A DNA stretch of 19,957 bases from Candidatus Kapaibacterium sp. (GCA_030830285.1 JAURNF010000227.1:1-19957), one strand, 5' to 3'. Positions 7,762 to 15,805 are shown, counted from the stretch's first letter. Numbers and translations are program-made. Notes: a model not told the origin generated them from the letters alone.

Positions 7762-10191
7762 ATGGCGCTCCCAATCGAAGAAGTTCTGGGCGACGTCCGT
7801 GCTGCACTGCAGCATGGACGTTCGTGTATTCTGGTGGCGCCTCCCGGTGCGGGAAAAACCACGATGGTGCCAACAGCGCTGCTCGACGAACCATGGCTTG
7901 GAACGAAGAAGGTTCTTATGCTCGAGCCACGACGCGTTGCTGCCACTGCTGCTGCACGCCGCATGTCGGTGTTGCGCAACGAGAAGGTGGGCACAACGAT
8001 TGGCTATCGTATGCGTATGGAAACATGCGTCGGACCTCACACGCGCGTCGAGGTGATCACCGAGGGCATCCTCACACGTCAGCTCACGCACGATCCGATG
8101 CTCAACGACATTGGCGTTGTGATCTTCGATGAGTTTCACGAGCGATCACTCAATGCCGATGTGGGCCTAGCCCTCACACGACTCACACAACAACTGCTCC
8201 GTCCGGATCTCCGCATCATCGTGATGTCGGCAACACTCAACATCGAGTCCGTCAAACGCGTACTCGATGATGCCGTCGTCGTTGAAAGCATGGGTCGGAG
8301 CTACCCCGTCGAGATCTCGTGGCAACGATCGCACAATGATGAGCCTCTTCCAGCGCGCATGGCATCTGCAGTTGGCGATGCCGTGCGCAGTGATACCGGC
8401 GACATTCTCTGCTTCCTTCCGGGTCAGGCAGAGCTGCGTCGCACATCCGAGATCATCGAGCGAACCAACGCTGTTGGTGATCGCGCAACACTCCATGTGT
8501 TGCATGGCGATCTTGCACTCGCAGATCAAGACGCGATCCTCCGTTCAGCGAGTGCCGAGCGGCGTGTGATTCTCGCAACAGCAATTGCTGAAACATCGCT
8601 CACCATCGACGGTGTCACAACGGTGATCGATGGTGGACAATCTCGCGAGCCACGCTTTGATCCGCGCTCTGGAATGTCCCACCTCACAACGGTTCCCGTA
8701 TCGCGCGATGCCGCTGAGCAACGTAGGGGGCGAGCAGGCCGCACTGGACCTGGCAGATGTGTGCGACTTTGGACAGAGCTCGAGCATCAGCACTTGCCGC
8801 AGCAGCGAACACCTGAAATCCTCGTCGCCGATTGCACATCGCTGCTCCTCGACGTTGCAGCGTATGGCATAGCACTCACTGATATCCCGTGGATCGACGC
8901 ACCACCAGCGGCGCACGTCGCACATGGTGATGAACTGCTTCGCCAGCTCGGTGCACTCGATGACGAAAGGGCGATCACAGCGCACGGACGTGAGCTTCTG
9001 CGCTATGGCGTGCATCCACGCGTGGCACACATGATTGTGTCTGCAACGCAGCGTGGCATCAACACAGACCTTGCATACGACGTCGCAACGCTTATTGGTG
9101 AACGTGATCTCTTACGAGCAACCGACGACGCACGATTGGCGCGACGCATCGACGTGCTACACGGTCATGCCGACGACCGTGCAGATCGCTCTCGCGTTGC
9201 GCATGCTCGTACCCGCAGACGTCAGTTCCGAGCGCCTTCGCCATCAGATATGCCGAAGGTCCAATCGAATGATGCAGACATCGGCGTGCTGCTCGCACTC
9301 GCCTACCCCGATCGCATCGCGCGACGAAAGTCCGAGGGACGTTTCGTAATGCGCAACGGACGCACTGAGCGCATTAACACCAGCGATACACTCGCGGCAT
9401 CGGAATGGCTCGCCATTGGCGAACTCGATGGTTCGCAGCACGATCCACGTATCGTGATTGCAGAGCCCCTTACCACGGAGCAGATACTCGACATTTTCCG
9501 TGACGCGATTATCGCACGTGCGACCGTTGGATGGAGCGACCGTGACGGACGCATTGTTGCACGCACGGAGCGCATGCTTGGTGCCATCCGTATTGACGTC
9601 CGTGACCATGCAGACGTTGATCAGGGCGAACTTGCGTTGGCCTTTGCGCGTGAGCTTGCGGCACGCGAGCTCAACGACCTACCATGGTCGGATGCAGCAA
9701 CCCGTATCTGTGAGCGTGTTGCGTTCTGCAACCACCACGAACTGTGTGAGCTACCCGATTACTCCCGATCAGGATTGTCTGCCACAGCCGAGCAGTGGCT
9801 AGCGCCTCACCTTCGTGGGATGCGAACGTTGAACGAACTCCGACAGCTCGACCTTGCTTCGATTCTCAACGCCATGATCAGCTTTAGCCAGCGTTCGGCC
9901 ATGGACCGCGCAGCACCCGAGTTTTACCGTCCACCCAAGGGGCGCGAAGTTCCAATCTCCTACGCCGATCCAGAGCGTCCGCGCGCTAGTGTTCGACTCC
10001 AATTCCTGTTCGGTGTCACAAAAACTCCCGTCGTTGCTCTTGGACGTATTCCCCTGACCATTGAGCTACTCTCCCCTGCCAACCGTCCCATCCAGGTCAC
10101 ACAAGATCTCGCGGGATTTTGGAGTGGATCCTACGCTCAGGTGCGACGGGAAATGAAGGGGCGGTACCCAAAACACGACTGGCCTGAGTAG
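7762..10191 (+). CDS. hrpB: ATP-dependent RNA helicase HrpB (DEAH-box family)
   Basis: DExH-box helicase of the HrpA/HrpB group; the precise RNA role of HrpB in bacteria is still unclear. The 809 residues match the family (about 800-850). Visible motifs: Walker A APPGAGKTT (26-34), the HrpB-type Walker B DEFHERSL, motif III SATL, and motif VI QRRGRAGRTGPGRC. The HA2/winged-helix region follows. The C-terminal HrpB domain is complete, including ASVRLQFLFG and the characteristic ending RYPKHDWPE. ATG 7762 is preferred: LPIEEVL aligns with the start of known HrpB proteins. An in-frame TTG two codons earlier is possible but unlikely. No Shine-Dalgarno is visible and a TAnnTTTG box ends 3 bases before the ATG. 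The next gene begins 31 bases after the stop, so hrpB is probably the first gene of a long transcript. Confidence 0.95.
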   Translation: MALPIEEVLGDVRAALQHGRSCILVAPPGAGKTTMVPTALLDEPWLGTKKVLMLEPRRVAATAAARRMSVLRNEKVGTTIGYRMRMETCVGPHTRVEVITEGILTRQLTHDPMLNDIGVVIFDEFHERSLNADVGLALTRLTQQLLRPDLRIIVMSATLNIESVKRVLDDAVVVESMGRSYPVEISWQRSHNDEPLPARMASAVGDAVRSDTGDILCFLPGQAELRRTSEIIERTNAVGDRATLHVLHGDLALADQDAILRSASAERRVILATAIAETSLTIDGVTTVIDGGQSREPRFDPRSGMSHLTTVPVSRDAAEQRRGRAGRTGPGRCVRLWTELEHQHLPQQRTPEILVADCTSLLLDVAAYGIALTDIPWIDAPPAAHVAHGDELLRQLGALDDERAITAHGRELLRYGVHPRVAHMIVSATQRGINTDLAYDVATLIGERDLLRATDDARLARRIDVLHGHADDRADRSRVAHARTRRRQFRAPSPSDMPKVQSNDADIGVLLALAYPDRIARRKSEGRFVMRNGRTERINTSDTLAASEWLAIGELDGSQHDPRIVIAEPLTTEQILDIFRDAIIARATVGWSDRDGRIVARTERMLGAIRIDVRDHADVDQGELALAFARELAARELNDLPWSDAATRICERVAFCNHHELCELPDYSRSGLSATAEQWLAPHLRGMRTLNELRQLDLASILNAMISFSQRSAMDRAAPEFYRPPKGREVPISYADPERPRASVRLQFLFGVTKTPVVALGRIPLTIELLSPANRPIQVTQDLAGFWSGSYAQVRREMKGRYPKHDWPE

Positions 10192-10222
10192 ATTGCACCG
10201 TTGTTTTTCGATTGAGGATTCT

Positions 10223-11425
10223 ATGCGTCACATTCTTCTCTGTTTTGTTTTCGCAGTCGCTGTTGCGTCGGCGCAGCGTCCGTGGATTCGTCAATCGACA
10301 CAGTCACCTGGACCCAACGGCAAAATGTCGGTTGTCTACAACACACTCTACTACTACGACTCTGTCGCCTTGCAATCGTACGATCATGGAGCGACATGGG
10401 CTGAAACAACCGGTCTGCGCGGCACGGTATGCACCATGGGTGAATTCACACAAGGTGTGAGCGTCGCAGTGTGCTACGATGCGGCATCATCCACCGCGAC
10501 TGGCTTCTACACCACAGGCGGTGCGCCTTGGACAGAGTTCCGCTCGATTAGTGGTTCGGCACGCCCGGTGCGATTGGCATCGATTGGCGATGTGTGGTAT
10601 CTAGCCACAGACTCACCGGTAATCTATAAGGGCAGCGAAACGCTGGATTCACTGCGGTTGCCGGGAACGGCGCGCGCCATCGACATGGTTGCCGTTGGTG
10701 AGGTACTTGTCGTGAGTTCAACTACCGGCATCCACTTTACATCGACAACTGGTCCAGTGAATTGGTCAACAATCACGCAAGACGGACTCGGTGTATTGCA
10801 CGTGCGCAACGACGTGGTGTATGCCACAAGCGTGCGTGGTGTCAAGCGGATTGATCTTGATGCCAAGCGTGTTGTCGATGTTGGGATGTGGAACATGGAC
10901 ACACCGGCTCCTGTATCACTCGACCTTGATTCGTATCAGGGGCGCCTCCTCGCGGTCACACGCACTGCTACGTCCTCCCAGGCCTATCGTCTGGACGGCG
11001 ACACCGCGTGGAAGGAAGTTGCCTATCCATTGCCAGGCACAGTAGCGACGGTGACGAACTCAATCCTCGCTATTGATGCAGGATGGATGGTGTTGTCGCA
11101 TCAACTCACAGAGGGCTTCGTTGACTCTGCCGGTGTGTATGCATTCGATCTCAACGACTTCACATCGGTCAATGAAGAGGGTGTTCAAGCAAGCTCATCG
11201 ATCAATGTCTACGACAACGGCAATGACCTTGTCCTTCAGCGTTCTGTAGCCGAACCTGCACGCATTATTGTGACTGATCTGCACGGACGCTCGCTCTACG
11301 ACGGTCGCCTTGATGCTACGCGTACAACTGAGACCATTCGTATGGCAAACGCAATGCGCGGGCTGGTTGGCATTACCATCATCAACGACGCCGGCACGGT
11401 CCTCCGCGCAACGATTGTTCGATAA
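10223..11425 (+). CDS. Secreted protein with T9SS-like C-terminal domain; beta-propeller-like body
   Basis: A 400-residue exported protein of unknown function. The signal peptide is MRHILLCFVFAVAVASA with likely cleavage near residue 17. The body is beta-rich with repeated YDHGATW and STTGPVNWSTI segments resembling Asp-box/BNR-type propeller blades. The last 75 residues (ARIIVTDLHGRSLYDG, then MANAMRGLVGITIINDAGTVL and a final basic IVR) follow the pattern of type IX secretion sorting domains, with the V-x-D-x-x-G-R strand and a G-[VIL]-x-x-[VI] strand. The usual YPNP motif at its start is replaced by INVYDNGND, so it is a divergent example. The ATG at 10223 is preceded by GAGGATT, a reasonable ribosome site; upstream in-frame TTG codons would place the signal peptide too far from the N-terminus. 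It lies 31 bases after hrpB and 8 before the next gene, so cotranscription is likely. Confidence 0.85.
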   Translation: MRHILLCFVFAVAVASAQRPWIRQSTQSPGPNGKMSVVYNTLYYYDSVALQSYDHGATWAETTGLRGTVCTMGEFTQGVSVAVCYDAASSTATGFYTTGGAPWTEFRSISGSARPVRLASIGDVWYLATDSPVIYKGSETLDSLRLPGTARAIDMVAVGEVLVVSSTTGIHFTSTTGPVNWSTITQDGLGVLHVRNDVVYATSVRGVKRIDLDAKRVVDVGMWNMDTPAPVSLDLDSYQGRLLAVTRTATSSQAYRLDGDTAWKEVAYPLPGTVATVTNSILAIDAGWMVLSHQLTEGFVDSAGVYAFDLNDFTSVNEEGVQASSSINVYDNGNDLVLQRSVAEPARIIVTDLHGRSLYDGRLDATRTTETIRMANAMRGLVGITIINDAGTVLRATIVR

Positions 11426-11433
11426 CTGATCCT

Positions 11434-11757
11434 ATGGCTCAAAAGCCCGCCGTTCAAGCACAGAAGCGCATCATGACGCGCAAGCGACTCCTCATTGTTG
11501 GGGGGATGACGCTTGCTGTGATTGCATTTATTCTGTTCTCACCCTACGGAATCGTGACCCGACTCGGATTGGCTCGCGAGGCATCCGCGCTCCAAGGTGA
11601 CGTCGACGAGATGCGCCGTGTGGAAGATTCGCTTCGTGCTGCGATTCGGCACCTCGAAACCGACACAACTGAAATCGAACGACTCGCCCGTGAGCGATAT
11701 GGATACGTCCGTGAGGGCGAAGAAGTTTTCATCATCAAGCGTGATACAACACAATGA
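11434..11757 (+). CDS. FtsB/DivIC-like septum formation initiator protein
   Basis: Small bitopic division protein of 107 residues; family members form the FtsQ-FtsL-FtsB complex that activates septal peptidoglycan synthesis. A basic N-terminal tail (MAQKPAVQAQKRIMTRKR) is followed by one transmembrane segment (about residues 19-37, LLIVGGMTLAVIAFILF). A periplasmic coiled coil follows (about 47-82, rich in leucine, glutamate and arginine), then the family ending ERLARERYGYVREGEEVFII. Length and order match FtsB/DivIC. The TGA overlaps the ATG of the RidA gene (ATGA). The ATG at 11434 has no Shine-Dalgarno, but the stop of the previous gene is 8 bases away, so translation may be reinitiated. 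A later in-frame ATG (11473) would still keep the membrane segment. Confidence 0.88.
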   Translation: MAQKPAVQAQKRIMTRKRLLIVGGMTLAVIAFILFSPYGIVTRLGLAREASALQGDVDEMRRVEDSLRAAIRHLETDTTEIERLARERYGYVREGEEVFIIKRDTTQ

Positions 11758-12200
11758 AGACGCTTATCGGAATCTGTCTGCTTGTGCTTGTTTCGTCTTG
11801 CGCAACCCAAAGGAATGCCATGATTACGCCATTTTCGTCGCCTGATGCCGCCGCACCGATCGGACCCTACTCACATGGTGTCCAATGTGTTGGCAACATG
11901 GTATTCATGAGCGGTCAAATCCCGCTGCGTGCCGATGGCACGATGCTCGAGGGCACAATTGAGGAGCAGACACGTCAGGTGTTTGCCAACATCAAGACGA
12001 TTCTCGCATCTCGTGGTGCTACGCTGAATCATGTTGTGAAGACGACGGTGTTCCTCAAGGACATGAATGACTTCGCGGCGATGAACGGCGTGTATGCGTC
12101 AGAGATGGGCGATCACCGTCCAGCACGAAGTGCGGTTGAGGTGTCGCGCTTGCCAAAGGATGCGCGTGTTGAGATCGAGGTCATTGCATGCCTACCGTAA
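11754..12200 (+). CDS. RidA (YjgF/YER057c/UK114) family protein with N-terminal lipoprotein signal
   Basis: RidA proteins hydrolyse reactive enamine/imine intermediates made by PLP enzymes, normally in the cytosol. From M23 the sequence is a standard family member: AAPIGPYSHG with the conserved tyrosine (Y39), HRPARSAVEV with the catalytic-type arginine R125, and ARVEIEVIA with E142 near the end. Unusually, the coding frame extends 22 residues upstream as MKTLIGICLLVLVSSC, a good lipoprotein signal with the acylated cysteine at residue 16. This longer start is supported by ATGA overlap with the FtsB-like gene. However, the internal ATG at 11820 has AAAGGA five bases before it, a good Shine-Dalgarno site. 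Both a lipidated and a cytosolic form are possible. The next gene overlaps the 3' end by 13 bases. Confidence 0.92.
   Translation: MKTLIGICLLVLVSSCATQRNAMITPFSSPDAAAPIGPYSHGVQCVGNMVFMSGQIPLRADGTMLEGTIEEQTRQVFANIKTILASRGATLNHVVKTTVFLKDMNDFAAMNGVYASEMGDHRPARSAVEVSRLPKDARVEIEVIACLP
11809..11814 (+). promoter_or_regulatory. Internal ribosome binding site for a shorter, cytosolic RidA
   Basis: AAAGGA lies 5 bases before the in-frame ATG at 11820, inside the lipoprotein-signal coding part of the RidA gene. Starting here gives MITPFSSPDAAAPIGPYSHG, the length and beginning of ordinary RidA proteins. The site decides whether the product is secreted or cytosolic. Confidence 0.5.
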
Positions 12201-12679
12201 TCACAGTACTCGCGTGCTTCGTCCTCTGCTCAACAGCATGGTCGCAGACGGATAGCGCGCAGGCATTGACCAAGTCGCCCACGACGGCAGTTGTCTATTC
12301 ACTCTGCCTGCCCGGGCTCGGACAGTACTACACGGCGAACTATTGGAAGATTCCACTCTTCACGGGCACATGTGCCGTTGCAGCGTGGCAGTTCTTCCGC
12401 AACAACGCTGATTTCCAGGCAACCTCGGTACAATACGATGCTGCGGTTGCAGCTGGTGACGCCTCGAGTGTTACCAATCAGTTGTTTGCTCGCCGCGAGG
12501 CATTTCGAGATCGACGCGACATCTCGGGCGTGATCTTTCTGGTTGCATACGGCTTGGCTGCTGTCGACGCCTATGTGGGGGCACACCTCTACGATTTCGA
12601 TGTCTCCGAGAACCTCTCGTTGGGGCTGGGTCCAACTCCAACCCACCTTATGGGCATGTCTCTCCGCCTCGAGTTCTAA
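12188..12679 (+). CDS. DUF5683 family protein, exported
   Basis: A 163-residue protein of unknown function, of a family common in Bacteroidota. A signal-peptide-like N-terminus (MPTVITVLACFVLCSTAWSQ) is followed by KSPTTAVVYSLCLPGLGQYY, then YWKIPLF, the defining DUF5683 signature. Two or three hydrophobic segments follow (about residues 35-50, 58-70 and 115-135). The ending HLMGMSLRLEF finishes in F, as many outer-membrane strands do, though membrane location is not certain. The ATG lies within the last codons of the RidA gene (13-base overlap), so translation is coupled. It is the last gene of the hrpB cluster; a weak hairpin follows. Confidence 0.85.
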   Translation: MPTVITVLACFVLCSTAWSQTDSAQALTKSPTTAVVYSLCLPGLGQYYTANYWKIPLFTGTCAVAAWQFFRNNADFQATSVQYDAAVAAGDASSVTNQLFARREAFRDRRDISGVIFLVAYGLAAVDAYVGAHLYDFDVSENLSLGLGPTPTHLMGMSLRLEF

Positions 12680-12703
12680 CCCTCGAACACACCGGTTCGT
12701 GGG
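12680..12703 (+). terminator. Weak hairpin after the DUF5683 gene
   Basis: CCCTCGAAC (12680-12688) pairs with GTTCGTGGG (12695-12703) across the loop ACACCG: 8 base pairs with one T-T mismatch. The following GGTTGGTTG is only mildly T-rich, so termination would be inefficient. It sits within the upstream region of the OmpA-family gene and might instead influence that promoter. Confidence 0.35.
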
Positions 12704-12714
12704 GGTTGGTTGCG

Positions 12715-12722
12715 TAGCTTTG
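12715..12722 (+). promoter_or_regulatory. Candidate -7 promoter box abutting the OmpA-family gene start
   Basis: TAGCTTTG matches TAnnTTTG exactly and ends 5 bases before the ATG at 12728. This would give a leaderless or almost leaderless mRNA. No TTTG is present at the -33 position. Confidence 0.45.
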
Positions 12723-12727
12723 CAGCC

Positions 12728-14644
12728 ATGAGAGCATTCTTCCTCCTGATGCTGGCATCAGCGTCAATCTCCAGCGCACAGACGTATACCGAGCAGCTTG
12801 GCCTGCGTGTGAATGCCGGACTGTCGGCCAATACGCATTCGGGTAGCGTCAGCACTACGGCACCACTGATCGACTGTGGTGAACTCACGACGGGGTTCGG
12901 CATTGGGCCTGTGGTATCGCTTGGACTTGAGCTGCCGTTCTCGCAGAAGATTGGACTTGGCATCGAGCTCGGACTTGTTGATCGCAGCGGATCGTTTTCG
13001 CGCACCAACACCTATCTGATGCGCGATCCAGGCACAGGGCAAGACGTAACGCTCTCGACTGACCTTGTGTTTGCACCACGCGTCAACTACATCGAGTTCG
13101 CTCCTTCGGTGATCATTCCGGTTCTCGGTACAATGCAACACCGCCGCCTTGGCATTGCACTAGCACCACGTGTCGGGCTTCCAATTGCGAAGAGCTTCGA
13201 GCAACGTGAGACCGTTATCAGTCCAGACAACGCCGTGTTTATCGTCGATGGCGTTCGCACGCAAGAGCGCATCCTTAGCACGGGACAACTCCTCTCGCCA
13301 TCAACAATGATTGTGGGTGCTTCGGCTTCCATCGAATCATTCATCCAGATCAGCGATCGCCTTGCGCTTGTACCACGCGTCAGTGCCGACATGATCTTCA
13401 CATCGCTTGTTGCAGATGCTACGTGGAATACCTTTGGAATTCGGGGTGAGATTGGCTTGCGACTCTCATCGGGCAAAACCGTGCAACCTCCGGTTGAAGC
13501 ACCACCTCCGCCACCGGTCATCGTGGAACGTCAGCAAGAGCCAATTCGCTACGCACAGCCACGCATCGCACTCACCGTGCGTCGCATCGGAGGCGAGATT
13601 GTCACAGGGAATGAACTCCGCGCTACAGCACCAATCGTGAACGCCGTGTTCTTCGACAGCGCCTCGTCAGAGATTCCCCTCACCTACCGTCGTTCACGCG
13701 ATGGATCCGTCATCAGCACTGATGCTGTCGCAGCACATGCATGGGTGATGACACGCATTGCAAGTATCGTGGCTGACAATCCCAATGCTCGCGTGATTCT
13801 TGAAGGTGCCACAAGCGGCGGTGCGACCGAGCCCGAGGGCATTGCACTGGCGCAACGCCGTGCCGAAGCTGTTCGTCGGACACTTACCGAGATGGGCGTA
13901 CCTGCATCGGTGATTACGACGAAGGCATCCGTATTGCCGCGCGCTGCCTCGAACAACGACTTTGCGCTCGGACGTGAAGAGAACCGTCGCGTTGACATCG
14001 TTGTGCAGAATGCTCCGCTCCAGCAGTGGGTTTCCTCGCAAGAGTTTGCCGTGTTCCAATCAAAGCTTGACGTGCGCACTGTGTATGCCGGTGGCAACCC
14101 TGCAGAGCGTCCAGCAACAATGTCAGTCCAAATCAATGGTCGCGATTCCGTGATTCCCAACGTCGATGGCACGTCAGAACTTTCGGTGGACGTAGCGCTT
14201 GCTCGCAACGCAACCACAGCGACGCTTGCGATTGTGGCCTCTGCTGGTGGCACGATCACGACGGTTGACACTACAATCAACGTGGCTGATCTTCCGCAGC
14301 GACGCATTACGTTGCGCACCGATCGTTTCCAGGCCATCCTGCGATTTGATTACAACTCCAATGATCTGTCAGACAACGACAAGTCACTGCTGCGTCAGCT
14401 TGTCGAGCAGATTCCAGATGGATCAACGATCATCATCGAAGGCAGCGCAGATATTCTGGGCAGCGACGAGCGTAATCGAGCGCTCTCGCAGCAACGTGCA
14501 GCAAGCACCGAAGCCTTCATGCGGAGTGCGTCATCAAAGAACCTGACCTTCCGGACGGGTACGCTCGCCGACCGGTTTAGCGATGCAACACCGCAGGGAC
14601 GCTTCCTGAATCGGAACATCCACGTGCGTGTTCTCACGCCGTAA
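12728..14644 (+). CDS. OmpA-family outer membrane protein with two OmpA-like C-terminal domains
   Basis: A 638-residue envelope protein. The signal peptide is MRAFFLLMLASASISSA (cleavage near 17-18). Residues 20-248 alternate hydrophobic and polar residues like a small outer-membrane beta-barrel. A proline-rich linker (about 254-263) leads to a first OmpA-like domain (about 306-428: FFDSASSEI, AQRRAEAVRRTL, GREENRRVDIVV). A beta-rich insert follows (about 450-525), then a second OmpA-like domain (about 536-636: FDYNSNDLSDND, GSADILGSDERNRALSQQR, NRNIHVRV). OmpA domains bind diaminopimelate in peptidoglycan through a conserved Asp and Arg. The second domain has both (D575, R590); the first has the Arg but TSGG where the Asp is expected, so it may not bind. 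The ATG at 12728 is chosen because it gives the signal peptide; a TTG at 12710 is in frame but unlikely. No Shine-Dalgarno. It has a convergent neighbour 8 bases downstream. Confidence 0.9.
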   Translation: MRAFFLLMLASASISSAQTYTEQLGLRVNAGLSANTHSGSVSTTAPLIDCGELTTGFGIGPVVSLGLELPFSQKIGLGIELGLVDRSGSFSRTNTYLMRDPGTGQDVTLSTDLVFAPRVNYIEFAPSVIIPVLGTMQHRRLGIALAPRVGLPIAKSFEQRETVISPDNAVFIVDGVRTQERILSTGQLLSPSTMIVGASASIESFIQISDRLALVPRVSADMIFTSLVADATWNTFGIRGEIGLRLSSGKTVQPPVEAPPPPPVIVERQQEPIRYAQPRIALTVRRIGGEIVTGNELRATAPIVNAVFFDSASSEIPLTYRRSRDGSVISTDAVAAHAWVMTRIASIVADNPNARVILEGATSGGATEPEGIALAQRRAEAVRRTLTEMGVPASVITTKASVLPRAASNNDFALGREENRRVDIVVQNAPLQQWVSSQEFAVFQSKLDVRTVYAGGNPAERPATMSVQINGRDSVIPNVDGTSELSVDVALARNATTATLAIVASAGGTITTVDTTINVADLPQRRITLRTDRFQAILRFDYNSNDLSDNDKSLLRQLVEQIPDGSTIIIEGSADILGSDERNRALSQQRAASTEAFMRSASSKNLTFRTGTLADRFSDATPQGRFLNRNIHVRVLTP

Positions 14645-14652
14645 CAGCGACC

Positions 14653-15084
14653 TTACTCGACATCGGCGGCGCGCTTGCCCCCTGCCATTGCAACGATTTC
14701 ATCGTCGTAGTGATCAGCGATCACTGCTACCGATGTCACGGCCGCTTCGAGTTCGTTGGCATCGAGTGTTGATCCAGCAACGGAATACGAATACATGATC
14801 GTGTCGTCGAAGAGCAAGCTGAATGCACCGAAGTGGAGCTCAGCATTCTTGCGCAGCAGGAAGTGCATTACTTCGGCTGACATCGCGGCACCTGTGACAA
14901 CTTGCGCCATCACCTCGACCATCGTGTCCGTTTCTGTGTAGGGGCGAACAACGATAATCACGCTCGACGAGCCGTGAGAGAGCGCATACGATCCATCACC
15001 GAAGTCCTCGGCGGTTGGGAATCGATCGCGGAGAATCTGTGCAACACGATCACGTGTTGCGGTAACAAGAGTTTCTGGTGTCAT
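14653..15084 (-). CDS. YbjN / CesT-like small protein cotranslated with PspA
   Basis: A 143-residue soluble protein resembling the YbjN and type III secretion chaperone (CesT-like) fold: an N-terminal helix (RDRVAQILRDRFP), antiparallel strands (GDGSYALSHGSSSVIIVVRPY), a central helix (SAEVMHFLLRKNAELHFG), more strands (FSLLFDDTIMYSYSVAG), and a final long helix (ANELEAAVTSVAVIADHYDDEIV). No signal peptide or membrane segment. Fold assignment comes from pattern recognition, and the function is not known. Its ATG overlaps the pspA stop (ATGA), so the two are made together, which suggests a role alongside PspA in envelope stress, perhaps as a partner or chaperone. The C-terminal AGGKRAADVE looks disordered. 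The convergent OmpA-family gene ends 8 bases away. Confidence 0.75.
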   Translation of the reverse strand: MTPETLVTATRDRVAQILRDRFPTAEDFGDGSYALSHGSSSVIIVVRPYTETDTMVEVMAQVVTGAAMSAEVMHFLLRKNAELHFGAFSLLFDDTIMYSYSVAGSTLDANELEAAVTSVAVIADHYDDEIVAMAGGKRAADVE

Positions 15085-15779
15085 TGCGCGTTCCCTTCAT
15101 TCGATGCACCGTCTCCGAGCAGACCCATCTGCTTCTTCATTGCAAGGAGTTCCGCCTCGACTTGCGCTGAGGAGCCCAGCTGCTTGAATTGGTGATCTAA
15201 GTCTGTGTTCTCACCTGCAAGTTGCTCGAACGCAACGGCTTCTGACTCGAGCTTCTCGATTTTGCCTTCGTACTTGTCGAACTTCGAGAAGGCGTCACTA
15301 CCAACGCCCGAGAACGATTGCGCAATCTGCTTCTGTGCCTTCGCCGCTTGTGAGCGTGCGATCAGTGTGCTCTGACGTGAGCGCGCTTCGTCGAGCTTGC
15401 GCTTGAGCTGTTCAAGTTGCTCGCGCATCTTCACCGACGTTGCAGCTGCCTGCTCATAGATCGGTTGGAGGTCGGCAACGTTGCGCTCTGCTGTTGCCTT
15501 CTTTTCAAGCGCTGCTTTGGCCAGATCCTCACGATTGGCTGACAGTGCCTGCATGGCCTTGTTCTGCCATTCGGTCATCGAGGCGCGTTCCTTTGCGATC
15601 TTGCGCTCGAGACTCTTCTCGTTCGCGATTGCATTGGCAACGGCAAGCGTCGTCTTGTTCACAGACTCCTCCATTTCGAGGACCATCTGTTTGAGCATTT
15701 TCTCTGGATCCTCGGCCTTATCCAGTGCGTCGTTGACGTTCGATTTGAAGATGTCTGAGATGCGGGAGAACATTCCCAT
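15081..15779 (-). CDS. pspA: PspA/IM30 (Vipp1) family membrane stress protein
   Basis: ESCRT-III-like coiled-coil protein that binds and stabilises damaged inner membrane. The 232 residues match the family (220-260). The N-terminal amphipathic helix MGMFSRISDIFKSNVNDAL and the family signature DPEKMLKQMVLEMEESV are clear, followed by almost continuous helix (about residues 25-215) rich in Ala, Glu, Lys and Gln. The short Gly/Asn-rich tail ends GDGASNEGNAQ. The start is supported by the MG[MI]FSR beginning typical of PspA and by GAAAGG 8 bases before the ATG. It is the first gene of a two-gene operon. No PspF-type activator or PspB/C is in the window, so the regulation may differ from E. coli; a 10-bp inverted repeat lies in the upstream gap and could be an operator. 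Confidence 0.95.
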   Translation of the reverse strand: MGMFSRISDIFKSNVNDALDKAEDPEKMLKQMVLEMEESVNKTTLAVANAIANEKSLERKIAKERASMTEWQNKAMQALSANREDLAKAALEKKATAERNVADLQPIYEQAAATSVKMREQLEQLKRKLDEARSRQSTLIARSQAAKAQKQIAQSFSGVGSDAFSKFDKYEGKIEKLESEAVAFEQLAGENTDLDHQFKQLGSSAQVEAELLAMKKQMGLLGDGASNEGNAQ

Positions 15780-15805
15780 ATGGGTAACCTTTCATCAATG
15801 ATCGT

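Noticed and set aside
13684..14337. 217-codon open frame on the minus strand inside the OmpA-family gene
   Set aside because: Antisense shadow; composition (Ser/Arg/Ala-rich) reflects the codon bias of the forward gene.
14645..14652. Bidirectional terminator between the convergent OmpA-family and YbjN-like genes
   Set aside because: Only 8 bases separate the stops and no stem with a T-run is visible there.
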